Of a stretch of DNA of 64,000 nucleotides, positions 22,100 to 34,157 are shown piece by piece. The position numbers were made by a program, and so were the translations under genes. The notes under the pieces were generated by a model. That model had not been told where the DNA came from. It worked only from the letters and a program-made list of their open reading frames with translations, and made no database searches. The DNA comes from Nageia nagi (taxonomy: Eukaryota; Pinophyta): NCBI GenBank assembly GCA_050084985.1, contig JBITNC010000001.1, forward strand, positions 70,618,001-70,682,000, in the 5' to 3' direction. Within the stretch, counting starts at the first letter, position 1; each line of letters begins with the position of its first letter.

Positions 22100-22647
22100 T
22101 GTTAGGATTTTATAAGTTTATATAATCAAGAGCATCAATAATTCTCTTACTCCTTAGCAAAAGAAACAACATTCAAAACATACTACTGAAATCAAATAAC
22201 CATGAACATCAATCACACAAAGAGAGACACAAGAGATAAGGTGGTTCACCCAATGTAGGCTACATCCACGGAGAAGCTTTCAACCCTTTTGCATATCATT
22301 CTTCAAAGTCCTCCAAGTAACAAACCAGCAGCATAACCTTGCTACAATCTTCACTTTAGAGTTACAACAAAACCTCACTACAATCTCTCTCTCTCTCAAC
22401 AATCACAATCTACTTCACAATTGCTGTCAAAACTACAATAATACATGCCTCAACTCAAGCCTCTTATTTATAGGTACAAACTAACCCAACTTAAACCCAA
22501 GTTGGATCAGGAAGGTTGTTAGGTAACCCCCAACCCTTCTATAACTGATAACCAGGTGTCATGGCTTCTTGGCAACTGAAATTTGGTGTTAAACAGAAAG
22601 AAACTGCTCTCTATTTTCTAACCGGTTGTAGTCTCCATTTTCTAACA
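22100..22647 (-). repeat. C1 5' LTR
   Basis: 548 bp, TGTTAG...CTAACA. It is followed by the target duplication CTAAC at 22648-22652. A minus-strand TATAAATA at 22465-22472 is the probable promoter box. Confidence 0.95.
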
Positions 22648-22652
22648 CTAAC

Positions 22653-23900
22653 TAGTTAGGAGTGAACTTGTCATGGAGCTATCATTCCATTCAATAAGTT
22701 TGTTAGTTTTCTTTTAAAACCAAATCTCCTATGTTAAATTCATGAGTTTTAACTTTTTTATCAAAGGCTCTTTTAATGTGATTTTGATAAGTATGTAAAT
22801 GCTTCAATGCATTAACTCTTCTTTCATCTAGAAGTAGTAATTGATATAATCTTATTTTATGAACCACTTTATTAGTGATATAATCATGTAATGTAATTCA
22901 TAAAGAAGTAATTTCTATTTCTAAGGGTAATGCTATTTTGACCTTGTAAACTAAGGAAAAAGGGGTTGTCCCAATAGGAGTTTGAATACTAGTTTGATGG
23001 GCCCACAATGCATGTGGAATTCTTGCATGCCAATCTTGGTGAGAGTCATGAATAATTTTTAATAGAATGCTATGGATAGTTTTATCTGTGGCTTTAGCTT
23101 GACCATTCCCTTGAGGATAATAAGGAGTTGAGAAGCTTAAATGGATATGATATCCTTTACATAAAGCTTGAACTTCCTTGTTTTGAAGTTCTTCCCATTA
23201 TCAATGATAATTTGTGTTGGAATTTCAAAACAATATATGATATGGTTTTGTATGAATTTTGCTATCTTTGGCCCTTTCATTGAAATCATGGGAATAGCTT
23301 CTACCCATTTTGTAAAATATTTTATAGAAGTTATTATAAACTTGTGACCTCTTGAGGAAATAGGAGAGATTTGTCGTATTAAATCTAATGCCCATCTTGA
23401 GAATGGTCATAATGATTTCATGGGTTGTAATGTATATGAGGTTGATTAAATAGATTGACATGTTTTTGATATTTAACACATTTTCTAATGTATTTCATGC
23501 AATCATGTTCCATAGTAAACCAATAATATCCCATACACATTAATAATTTTGTGATTATAGAGCCACTAAAATGTCCACAAATTTCATCATGTGCACATGA
23601 AATAACAATTTATGAATCGGCCCACTCTAAACATCTGAGTAATATCCCATCAAAACCCCTATGGTATAAGACATCTCCTATCATGCAAAAGTAAAAAGCT
23701 TTTATCTTGAATGCTTTCCAAGATGATTTTGTCAAGTCTTTAGGTAATACCCAATCTCTTAAGAATTTAAAAAATTGTGTATGCCATAAATTTTTGCCTT
23801 CTAATGCAATGTATAAGACTACACATTCAACTTCATCTGATTCTATTAAGGATTAAATGATTTGAACAATTTCAATATGGATTATTTTTTGACCAGGGTT
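22653..23900 (-). pseudogene. T2 integrase
   Basis: Strongly decayed. Minus-strand fragments in several frames give the zinc-binding region and linker (GHFSGSIITKLL; CMGYYWFTMEHDC; KYIRKCVKYQKH), the core with residues around WVEAIP/SHR-type positions, and the C-terminal module (HEFNIGDLVLKEN; HDKFTPN). It stops at the copia target duplication, in the middle of the PNWLGPYVI block. Numerous stops make it nonfunctional. It is assigned by position and by parallel with the T3 integrase at 33036-34060. Confidence 0.7.
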
Positions 23901-23968
23901 TGCAAGCATTAAAGATCTGATGGAAGCCATAACATCAAAAAACCTATTAGTTGATCATGGTGCTACTT

Positions 23969-24625
23969 TTAAATCATATTTTTTGAAATATAGTAAAATA
24001 TCTCTTTGACTTGATTTATGATTAACAATGAATCACCAATGAATTTTACCCTTTTTACTTTTAATTTTATAGCAATTTTAATAGGTAAGATTAAGGATTC
24101 ATACTCAGCATTATTGTTTGTATAAGGAAAATTAAGTTTAAACAAATAGGGTATGGGAACTCCTTGGGGTGTAACAAAAACAACACTAGCACCCTTGCTT
24201 TGCTTGCATCTTAACCCATCAAAATATATTACTATATCCCAATCTTCTTTAGATTCTATGGGAATTTCCATCTCATCTAATTGAAACACATGTTCATCAG
24301 GTAATTCTATAATGAGTGGATTATCATCAGATAATGGTGCCTCAATGAGGTAATTAGTGATGACTTGTCCTTTAATTGATTTTTGATTTATAAAAAGTAT
24401 GTCAAATTTAGTTAGATGCATGATCCATTTAGATGTTCTTGCATTTTGATAATTTTTATTCATCATGTATTTTAAAGGATTAGGTTTAGCAGTTACATAC
24501 ATGGTATGGTTTAGCATGTAATGTCTTAATTTTTTGGTTGCAAATACTACTACTAGACATAACTTTTCTAAATAAACATTTGATTTCATAACCAACTAAA
24601 GTTTTACTAAAGTAATATATTGCTT
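23969..24625 (-). pseudogene. T2 RNase H plus second (archaeal-type) RNase H
   Basis: A 208-codon open stretch spans two RNase H domains. The first part has LVVVFATKKLRHYMLNHTMY and KPNPLKYMMN, the end of the standard gypsy RNase H. After a spacer comes DWDIVIYFDGLRCKQSKGAS, GVPIPYLFKLNFPYTNNNAE and FIGDSLLIINQVK, the pattern of the additional RNase H (D...E...D) that plant Tat elements carry between RT-RH and integrase. Usual forms have YFDGA and CTNNEAEYEAL, so the domain is recognisable and only slightly altered. It ends in a stop before the integrase. Confidence 0.82.
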
Positions 24626-25900
24626 ATTCTTTATTATTGTCATTGTTTTGAGCAAGCATGGTTCCTAAGGCTATTTCTATAGCTGATATATATAAAAGGA
24701 ATGGTTTTCTAGGCTTAGGTGGTACTAGAATGGGTTGTGAAAGAAGATATCATTTAATCCCATCAAATGCCTCTTACTATTCATTACCTAGTGAAAGATA
24801 ATACCCTTCTTCAAAAGTTTGTTAAAAGGTTTACACTTATCTGATAACTGAGAAATGAAATGTCTTATGGCCTACAACTTACCCTTCAAGCTTTATAGAT
24901 ATTTTATATTTGAAGTGGGGACATATTTGTTATTGCTTTTATTTTGTTAGAATCTACTTCAATCCCTTATCTAGAGATAATGAAACCTAATAATTTCTTA
25001 GATGTTACCTCAAAAATACACTTCTTTGGGTTTAGTTGAATTTTATTTTTAGTAACCTATCGAATATTTTAATGAGCACTTTAGGGTGTTCCTCTTGTGT
25101 TTTTTATTTAGCCAACACATCATCCACATAATCTTCTATTATATCATGCATGTAATCATAGAAGATATACATCATGGCTCTTTGATAAGTAGGTCCAACA
25201 TTTTTTAATATGAAAGGCATTACTCTATAATAGAATGTTCCCCATGGTGTTGTAAATGCTATTTTATGCTATTCTTCGAATGCTACATTAATTTGATTGT
25301 ACCCTAAAAACCCATCCATAAGTGACAACATTTTTTGTCCTATGGTAGAATCAAACAAGCTATCTATGTTTGGCAAGGGAAGTCATCCTTAGGACATGCT
25401 TTATTTAGATCCCTAAAATATGTGCATATTCTAATCTTCCTAGTGGATTTGTTAACTAGTACCATATTGGAAATCCAATAAAAGTAATCAATTGGGTGAA
25501 TAAAATTGGCTTCTAAAAGCTTTTACAACTCCTATATTACCATTAAGGCAATCATAGGATGCATTTTTCATAGTTTTTATTTAACAAGTTTTGTACCTTA
25601 TTTTATACCAAGGTTATGCATTACTAAATTAGGATCAAGTCTATGCATATCAGTATATGACCATGCAAATATTTCCTATTTTTTCTTAAGTATTGTAATG
25701 AACTCTTTTCTCTCATTTTTAGTAAGGAATTTTCCTAATTGAATTATTTTAGGGCTAATATGTTCATTACTTAAATTAATTTTGATATTTTCTTCAATTA
25801 ACATGTGAGATATCTCTTCTAATTAGTTGGGTATTGGAATCCAATTATTATTATTGGAAATATATCCTTCATCTTTAGCTTCATATTGATCTTTCAAAGC
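24626..25900 (-). pseudogene. T2 reverse transcriptase
   Basis: Fragments on the minus strand include the catalytic YVDD at 25119-25130 followed by VLAK and EEHPKVL, then downstream RT-thumb text resembling KCVF...GFIIS (24990-25060), and upstream the fold around GDDLP and the NIVLV region near 25440-25470. Several stops and frameshifts break it. Order and position between protease and RNase H fit gypsy pol. Confidence 0.75.
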
Positions 25901-27193
25901 AATATTGATATTCAAGTTTGTAGTCTGTAATATTGTATCTATGTCTTTGAAATCTTGGATTATAGGTTGTTCAAGAATTAATGTAAAATTTACAATTTCT
26001 TCATCTACCAAAAAGTATGAAGAAATTTTTTAATTTTCTAAGCCTATTGTCTCAAACTCATCACATCCAAACTAATAAAAGTTCATTTGAAGTATTAGAT
26101 TATCACATATTTTTGCAATCTCTACCATGTTAATTGATATATTGGAGAATAAACCTCTTAAGAGTAATGTTTCAAACTCTATGTCATCTTGATTTTTCAT
26201 CCATTTAGGTACTTCAAACAAATTTTCATATGTTGTGGCTCAAGTTCTAACTCAATTATATTGAAATTGGATACTCCTTGAATTTTTCTCTTATAACTTA
26301 ATCCTATCTTATCACTGGGTAATTAGTAATGAATGTTAATAGCATATCTAGGTCCTTATTCATACTATACTAGACCTTTTCCTTTCCAGTGACACCTATC
26401 AAAGTATCTTTGGATAAACATTATTGCATTTGGTGATAAGTGTTCTAATGAATCACAAAAAGTACCTTCATTAGAATGAGGTGAAGGAAGGATATGTGGT
26501 TCTATAGGACCTTGATATATAAACAACATTTGATTAGGTAATTGCCCTAGTGGTACTAATTTTCCTACCACACAAGGAGACTCTTTAGGTTTTCCTATTT
26601 CTTGAGCTATAGGAATATTAAAATGACATCATCAATAGAAAATTCCCTTATTCTATAATTAGTTAATTTTATGGTCACATGATAAATATCATATGGTTTA
26701 TCTCTTATTATACCATCACTATCTATTTTATTTATTAGATAAGATGCTTTAGATGATGAAGCTTTGTTTACTTCATCCAACTTTCATGCTCTTTCTTCCC
26801 ATGTTTTCTTTTTTAAGATTGTTGGTTTTATTTTTAGTGATGGATCCTTATTAATCTTTGGTGTAGAAGGTATTTTAGGATCTATAAGATCTTTCCCCTT
26901 TAAAGCACTTGGAGAAGCACCTTCTTTATCGATATTTGTTATTGATACCTTTTTAGGAACCATAGGATGAGTAAAATAATGAGTAGAAGGAAAAATAGTA
27001 TCTCCTAAAATATGTGTATGATTGTAGTAGAAGTAAACTTTTCATTGACAAATACATTGTGTACCACCCCATCATTAATGTACTTCAAAAAGTTATGATA
27101 TGTTGATGTGAAACATTGCATGTCTCTAATCCATGGTATTCCTAGGAGTAAGTTATATTGTGTTATAAGTCCTTTAATGACCTGTAATAATGT
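25901..27193 (-). other. T2 protease-RT spacer
   Basis: Decayed sequence between the protease and RT with only short open frames (for example 26365-26571). Tat-type elements have a long spacer here. No conserved motif recognised. Confidence 0.45.
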
Positions 27194-27520
27194 TTATATA
27201 GTTTTAGATCCTACAGTGATGGGCATTGATAGAGATCCCATTTTTGAGCATAAAGCATCATTGAAGGCTCTTAATTGTAAGGAAGGCACACATATGTGTG
27301 ATAAAGGAAGGTTAAAACTCTTATAAACAATTGTAGAAATGATATTTATTATAGAACCTTCATCTATTAATATTCTTTTAAAAGCCTTCCCATATATCTT
27401 ATCTATGATATGTAATGGGGGATCTTGACCTTGCGAATAGTTTGATTTCCTAACTTCATGATAATGGAAGTCAATAGTGGGTTTTTGACTTATTTTAATA
27501 TTCCCCAAAAAGTTCACAAA
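27194..27520 (-). pseudogene. T2 aspartic protease
   Basis: A 107-codon frame contains FHYHEVRKSNYSQGQDPPLH, the active site RILIDEGSIINIIS (DEGS at 27353-27364), LPLSHICVPSLQLRAFNDAL and GSLSMPITVG. It lines up with the N1 protease nearly residue for residue (IDEGSDVNIIS; FSHISLPSLQIKAFNNALC), which ties the two elements to one family. The frame stops before the LLGRPW block; decayed traces of that block continue to about 27120. Confidence 0.83.
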
Positions 27521-27899
27521 ACTTCTAGGATCATTAATTTCTAATTCAATTGTCTATAACAATTGGTTCATAGCTTCTCTATGATTTTTAGATTGTTGTA
27601 ACAACTCAAAAAAGGACATCTTCACTTATGAGTTTCTTAACTAATGTTGCAAAGCTCCTTTTACTAAAATCTTAGGAAGTTGAGGTATGGGTATATTTGG
27701 TTGTATAATAATATCATTTATTTGATTTTTGGGAATATCAACTTGCCTCCCTTACACCCTTGGGGCTCTTTTAGTTATGCTTACCATAGCAACAAAGTTA
27801 AAAGCATCTTGATATGCTTTGTATGTTACTTGATTTTAGTGTATTTGTGATGATAGAGTATTTAATTTATGTTAAAAAAGATGATTTTGATTAGAAATA

Positions 27900-28900
27900 G
27901 TCAAAGGGTTGTCTAACTATAATCTTCTTTGATCAAGCAAATCTTGAACCTTATGTTGTAATAGTCTACATTTGCCTATAGTATGGCCCTTCTGGTGATG
28001 ATATTGATAATAATCATTCTCATTATACCATTTTATATCTCTTTTATGTTGCCTCTTAGATTGTATTTTAGGCAATATAATCATTTGATGGTCTATTAAT
28101 TTTTTCAAAATATCATACAGAGATTTAGTCAATGGAGTAAACTTTCCAACAGGTGGCCTAGATTTTCTTTCTTCATTTTTTGGAGTGGGAATATTTTGTA
28201 GAAGGTTTGATTATCCATATTTAAGATAAGAAAATTTATTATCAAGCATTGGTTTTATTAATTATTCATCCTGATTTCTATTTCTAATATAAGGCTCTTT
28301 CTTTTTACTCTTTAATTCTCCATCTTGGATTTTAACCTTTTTAATTACAACTACTTGTGAGATTGCTTCCTCCCATATCTTATGTTGTTGAATCAATAAG
28401 GTACTAGTGATGGATATTAGACAAATTTGACTAAACATTTTCACTTGTTCTTCTTGTGGTAAAGTATAAGGCATGCTTTTCAAAATTACCCTCCATCTTG
28501 AGATGAAATCTATAATTATCTCATCTTGAAATTGCTCCAATCTTGTGAGATCAGTTATGGAGGTTTTGTCTTTGATATTTATCCTAAAGTGTTCTAATAA
28601 TAAAATAGCCAATTATGCATATGTTGTGATGCTATGTTTTGTTAAGTTATTATATTGATCCATTGCTTGCCTAGCAAGTGTCATAGGAAAGATATGCAAC
28701 ATTAGAGCATGATTGTTGGAAATTACATAACTTGAGTATTTAAAATGCATTAGATGTTCTTTAAGGTCCTCTTTTCATTTAAAAGATTCAAATTTTGGAA
28801 TCTCAAATTTGAAAGGGATATCAGTCTTAGGAACACTAGGGTGTATGGGCTCATTACAAATAGTCTCATAAGAGATTTTAGGCTTGTTTTTTTGGCATAA
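27900..28900 (-). pseudogene. T2 gag core and zinc knuckle
   Basis: Open pieces 28262-28612 (FISRWRVILKSMPYTLPQEE; QICLISITSTLLIQQHK) and 27917-28132 (knuckle remnant YHHQKGHTIGKC near 27985-28020, with the first Cys of the CX2HX4HX4C motif read as Tyr). The capsid core upstream (PKFESFKxKEDLKEHL-like, about 28750-28830) is in broken frames. Closest in this window to N1 gag. Confidence 0.78.
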
Positions 28901-31060
28901 CATTTTCTCAATCTCTACTAACCTTTCATCAAAATCATTAGTCGATTGTGTGGAAACAATAGAATTTTTATTATTTATATTACCTTCCCTTTGTCCTTTT
29001 GTTGAAAATGATTAATAACTACTTTTAGATGATGTTTTATCACCATAATAATTTTCATTATATGGTGGAGTAGGAGAGGGTGGTTGATGTGGAGATAACT
29101 ATCATTGCCCTTGTTGATATAAAGGTGTAAGGGTATGATTTTTTTGAACTTTGTATCTAGACTAAGGCAAAGGGGGCCTTAGAGGTTGTTGTTATTCATG
29201 TAAAACCTCCCTTTTTCTAGGTAAATGATGATTTTGATTTTCATGATATTTATGACCATGGGGAGATAAGGATCTTGCTCTAGGTGGCAACTTCCTATTA
29301 TCTACTATTTTCTCATTAGGTCTATTCTATATCTAAGTTTGAATCTATTATTTGTGAGGTTTCTTGAAGGTGTTTTGCTTTGGTATGCATGAAACATAGG
29401 TTGTGTTTACAAACATGGATCTTGTCCTAATCTTCTAGGTTGGTTCAATTTTTGTGGATTTGAATTGTATAAAATGATTTATTGGTCATTCTAAAGTTTT
29501 TTCTGATTTCAATTTGATCCAAACATGTACAATGGAATTTTTTTACCTTATATATTAAAGGATCAAGATTTATCCTATGCCTTTGTTCAAGGATCCTATG
29601 AGTAGTTCTTGGGGTAGTATAAGTGGTTCTAGGATCTGCATAACTTGTGGTAGAAGAAACATAGCTAGTCCTAGGGGTAGGTGTATTAGTTTTTAAAATA
29701 TATTAAGCATCATTATACATCATAGCATGGTTTATTTGTTTAATTTTGGGAGTAGCTATATGTATCAAAACTCTATCATCAAACTCATTCATCCTTCTAG
29801 ATATGGTGCAAGGAGTAAATTCATCTCATCTTATATAGGATTGGACATGATGTCTATTCAGTAGATAGCACATAACACAATCATATTTTAGTTTAAAAGG
29901 ACCCTTTTGTAAGATGGCATAAGCCAAATGCATTCATGATGGAGTAATAGTCCTTAAGATGACTTCTTCCTCATTACCTATTGGTGTCTTTTTTGCTAGA
30001 TAAGTTAAGTCTAGGGGAAGATTATGAGTGTGAGAAGAATGAGAAATCCTTAACTGAGTTAAACATTGTCTTACTTCATTTAAGGTATCTTTATTTCTTA
30101 AGGAGTTCCTCTCCTCAATATTTCTCTACTAGATTTGTGGGACCTATGACTAGGTTGTTCCTCTTGATAGATTTGATCATATGCCTCTTGTTGCTGATGA
30201 ACCATTTGAGAATGAGTATTAACCATTCTCTTTTGTTGTTATTTTTTATAACCTACTCTTTTTTATTCTTATTTTGGTTTTGATTTCTGATTAGGTGAGG
30301 AAAAGACAACATACATCATTCATAGCAATTATATTTTATTTTGGCTTTTATATTATCAAGAAAAAGTAAATATATGCACAAACAACCTACTTATAATTCA
30401 CCTTTGTGATATGATTATCTTGTATAATTTTATTTAATAAATTGAATTATATTTTCTTTAATAAATGATGTGAATGATTCATTTTATTTTTTGTTAATTT
30501 TCTAGATTGGTTTTTTTCTATTCAAGTGTTTAAATAAAGGTAGGCAGGAATCCTATAGGTAATCTATGGCAAAATATCAACTTGGTATCTAAAATGGTCC
30601 CCTTAGTGCAATGGGGCTTAGGGAATTCCACTGAAGACTATCTTGATAGTGGAATCCAAGCATAGCATCCTTATTTATAGTCACCTAATGGAAGATGATG
30701 AATTTTAACCTAGAACCCAATATTCATCTCTAAGTTTGGCTCTATGACTTACAGTGTGGTCGGTGGGTGCACAAGAAATATAGAATCAATGTTTGATCAT
30801 CACTTCCAACTCATTGATGTTTACTATTTAAAAGATCTTATGAATTTATATTAAAAATAAAATAACTCATAATAACCACAACCCAACCCAACATACATGT
30901 CCTTTGATTATATTTTATTTAGTGTGAAATAAACAATATTTTAATTAGTGAGATCTTTATCTAACCCACGAGGTTCATTTCCATTTAGTGCAATTCTTTA
31001 ACCAAGCTTTAATGAAATTAATGTATTCCTTTTGATTGTGGAAGTGAATTAGTGAAATTA

Positions 31061-31345
31061 TTTAACCCCTCTTTGAGTCACAATCCTTTGACCTCCTTTT
31101 GTAGTGGTAAGATAGACAATAATAGTTTTAATGTTAGATAAATTTCTTTAGATGAGGATCTTTAACTCCCCTTCAAGTCACAATCCTTTGACCTCCTTAT
31201 GGAGTGGTAAGGTAGATAGGAAGGGTTTTAATATGTAATATATTTCTCTAAATTTGGTTCTTTAACCCCCCTTAAAATTACTATTCTTCAACCTTCTTTT
31301 GAAGTAATGAGGTGGACCATCAAAGAGTATTAATGTGAAAGGAAA
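31061..31345. repeat. 100-bp tandem repeat in T2 leader
   Basis: Three copies start exactly 100 bp apart (31061, 31161, 31261), each beginning TTTAAC.CC..CTT, then AATCCTTTGACCTCCTT and a GGTAAG.TAGA segment. The third is more diverged and partial. It lies close to the primer site side of the leader. Confidence 0.85.
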
Positions 31346-31884
31346 AGCACCCACCTAGTAAATTAACCAACTTAATGTGTTTTCAGTTTATGTTTACCCT
31401 AGTAAATTTATTTTATGTTTATTTCATTCTTTAAGTGAAAATTAATTCCTCCTTTTGAGTGTAGAAGTGACTTAGTGAAGATTCTTTATCGGTTTAGTGA
31501 TAAAAGGTGAAAAGAGGAAAAAAGAGTTCATTTACTCCTATCCCATTATACCCATTCTGATCACCTAAGGTCACCTTTTAGTGTAAAGGGAGAGCATATG
31601 TGGTTATAAAAGAAACTATTAAGTGATTTTATTTATCATTCCCAAAGCCCTAAAAGATAAATAATTCCTATAATTTATTCAAATAAAGCAAATGAACAAT
31701 TCATATTCCTTAATCATACATCTACCCTTCCTAAATGTAATCTAGGCAAAAGAAATCAAAAACAAGGGGTTCTTTTCCATTTTTCATTTTTTAATGCCTA
31801 TTTTATGCTTTTAATATTTAAAAAAGTTGAAACTTATACCTTATTTTTTGAGTTGATGTTGTTTTCAAATTTTCACATAGAGTT

Positions 31885-32015
31885 ACTGGTGATTCAGTAG
31901 AAATCGTTGGCATTTCAAATAAATTTCTAGCATTTCAATACATTTCCATGGCATTACAATAAAATTTGATGGCATTTTAGTACAATTCATTAGAATTTCA
32001 ACACAAATCATTGGT
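31885..32015. repeat. Short degenerate repeats near T2 primer site
   Basis: Four to five copies of about 25 bp with the core GGCATTTCAATA / AGCATTTCAATAC / GGCATTACAATA / GGCATTTTAGTACA follow each other. They are old and unequal. Confidence 0.65.
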
Positions 32016-32182
32016 GCTTAATGAGTATGGCTGATGATCAATTACATATAAAATAAAGAATAGGAAACAACAAATAATATGAGTTTTAGTAATGATTCCA
32101 TAAACATAGAAGATAAAAAATGAAATATAAATAGTAAGAAATACCCCCTATGTCTCATTTTCCATGTAGCCTATATGTGAAT

Positions 32183-32200
32183 GCCCTCCTTCTAGCACCA
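32183..32200 (-). other. T2 primer binding site
   Basis: Minus strand TGGTGCTAGAAGGAGGGC, 3 bp inside the LTR, one base different from the N1 site (TGGCGC...). Same spacing (3 bp) as in N1. Confidence 0.83.
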
Positions 32201-32203
32201 AAA

Positions 32204-33035
32204 TGTCTACTTGAAAATCAAATCTATAAGCATGCAAAAACAAAAGCTATCATAACCAATAAAAACCCTTTATTAATCTCTAAATAAACCTTAGTTTTAA
32301 TTATAGATTGCCTCGCAATGGAGGGCTTCAATATAATACATAATATAGGCCTCTTGGTGGCCCTTATTTGCTAACATCTTCAAGCTCTAGATGTAGTTTG
32401 ATTGAACCTCCAACAAGAAGGATTCTAATTACTTCTTCCTTACTATTCCTTAGCTTCTCTTTGCCTTAATCAATTGCTAGTATTGGAATCTTGCATATGC
32501 ACAAACCAACAACCCATCAAACATACTTGTTCATGCTCTAATATTATAATAAATAAACATGGAATAAACATCCATATAAGAAAAATTAATAAATTGAGAT
32601 ATACTTAGCAATCTGGTTCTAATTCAGTGGAGTAAGGTTGCCTTTTTTTTCTCTTTTTTCTCCTTGGAAGAAGTCTTATAGATTTTCTAAGGCAACATTA
32701 GTTACCATTTTGGAATGCAAGGTTAGATAAAAAAAAATCTAATCCAACCTTGTCATAGATTAAATCCACACAAGGAAAGGGTAGGATCAAGGGTGAATCA
32801 TCCTTGATTTGTTGGCTAGATTCCTTGGGCACCTTATTTTTCTATTTTTTTCTTTGTGTTTTCTATTTATAGGATCATTAGTAATTACCCATCAAGTGCT
32901 AGTGATCAGATATGATTATCGATGATTGTAATGAATTACTAATGATAGATAAACCTTGGAAAACTTTAATGTTTACCTAAAATTTTATCCCCCTCTTTCA
33001 TTTATTGAAAGAGGGATCATTTTTAGGTGTCTACA
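32204..33035 (-). repeat. T2 5' LTR
   Basis: 832 bp, TGTCTACTTG...GGTGTCTACA. It is bounded on the left by the primer site and on the right directly by T3 integrase coding sequence. A minus-strand TATAAATA at 32864-32871 is a likely promoter box. Near the right end is a foldback, CCCTCTTTCATTTATTGAAA followed by GAGGG. No partner LTR found in the window. Confidence 0.82.
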
Positions 33036-34060
33036 ATGTTGCATCAACAATAACATATGGGCCCAACCAATTGGGTTCAAATTTTTCTTTAGCCTCCTCA
33101 TTTGCTACTATTTTATTGATATTCTCTTTTAAGACTAGGTCCCCTATTTGGAACTCTTTAGCTTTTATCTTCTTGCCAAATATTCTCTTAAGTTTGGCAT
33201 GGTAGACCTTTTGATGTTCAATGGATCTAATTATTTTTTCATCTAACCTCTCCAATTGCTATAATCTTACTTATCTTGCGTCCTCATATGGGACATCACC
33301 CTGTAAAGAGATCATAAGTGAAAGAATCTCTAACTCAAGTGGGACAATGGCCTCATCTTCATATACTAATGAAAAGGGGGTTTCCCTAGTGGCTATTCAA
33401 ACATTAGTTATGTAGGCCCATAGTCCATATGGCAATTGCTCATGCCAATATCTTTTGTATTTATTGGCAAGAATACTCTTAAGTGTCTTGTTTGTTACTT
33501 CAGCTTGAACATTGCCTTGAGGCTAGTAGAGTAAGGAAAAGGTTTATGTGATGTGAAAATTTTTAAAAATTGCTTGCATATCCTTTCCCTTGAAATTTGG
33601 ACCATTATACATGATCAACCTTTGTGGCACACCAAATTTAGTGATGATGTATTTTGTAAGGAATACAATAATCTTTTCTTATACAATTGAATTCATGGGT
33701 ATTGCTTCCACCCACTTGCTAGTATATTCTATAGCTATGATGACAAATTTGTGTCCTTATCTAGAATAAGGATTAATCATACCAATCAAATCTATGCCCC
33801 AAGTAGCAAAAGGCCATGGAGAAATAATGGAATTGAGTTCTTGAGTGGGTTTTTTTTCTAATTTTGCATTGTACACATACTTTCACATGATTTTGACAAT
33901 CTTCTTCCATAGTGGCCAATAGTACCCTATTCTCAAGATCTTTTTATAAAGTGCTTTTGCATGAAAATGGCCACCACATAATCCATCATGAGCTTGCTCT
34001 AAAGTAGTGCCTATCTCATCCTATATTAAACATATCAACAAGGCACCATCAAAGGATATT
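33036..34060 (-). pseudogene. T3 integrase
   Basis: The C-terminal module is open at 33031-33255: KVYHAKLKRIFGKKIKAKEF, QIGDLVLKENINKIV and PNWLGPYVIVDATL, where T2 begins. The core to about 33870 is in pieces (WVEAIPMNSI-like text near 33690-33720 and APWPFAT-like text near 33790-33820). The zinc-binding part is near 33870-34020. Multiple stops. Confidence 0.75.
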
Positions 34061-34157
34061 CTATATAAAACATCACCAATAATAACATATTTCATAGTAT
34101 TATTTCTCAATCTTAATCTATCATTCTTAGTATATCTAGGAGGAATGCTTTGGTCTT

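Larger units (their letters stand above)
4146..22647 (-). mobile_element. C1: Ty1/copia LTR retrotransposon (Tork/Tnt1-like), itself interrupted by N1
   Basis: A complete element with two near-identical LTRs (4146-4691, 22100-22647), a 5-bp target duplication CTAAC on both sides, an initiator-Met-type primer binding site next to the right LTR, a polypurine tract next to the left LTR, and one gag-pol frame read on the minus strand. Domain order is gag, zinc knuckle, aspartic protease, integrase, reverse transcriptase, RNase H, which is the copia order (IN before RT). Without N1 and its duplication the element is about 5.1 kb, normal for copia. The LTRs differ by roughly nine substitutions and one CT-repeat indel by eye. 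Coding is continuous apart from three stop codons and the N1 insertion, so this is a recent but defective copy. It sits in the integrase C-terminus of T2. The Tork-lineage call rests on the protease, pre-integrase and integrase motifs. Confidence 0.93.
28901..32182 (-). other. T2 gag N-terminal remnant and 5' leader
   Basis: About 3.3 kb without long open frames. Repeated minus-strand Pro/Ser-rich scraps at 28.9-29.9 kb resemble a decayed gag N-terminal region. From about 30.3 kb on it is AT-rich leader with two tandem-repeat zones, listed separately. No other feature seen. Confidence 0.45.
22653..33035 (-). mobile_element. T2: decayed Tat-lineage Ty3/gypsy element (main part)
   Basis: Minus-strand order from right to left: 5' LTR (32204-33035), primer site (32183-32200), leader, gag, protease, spacer, RT, RNase H, second RNase H, integrase. 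This is gypsy order (IN last). The extra RNase H after the first points to the Tat lineage. The element continues at 4145-1 beyond the copia insertion. Many stops and small indels in every domain mark it as much older than C1 and N1. It is inserted in the integrase C-terminus of T3; the sequence right of its LTR (from 33036) is T3 coding sequence. Confidence 0.85.

Noticed and set aside
31061-31345. Possible CRISPR-like array because of the exact 100-bp spacing
   Set aside because: The whole 100-bp unit is repeated, not a short repeat with unrelated spacers, and the locus is a plant retrotransposon.
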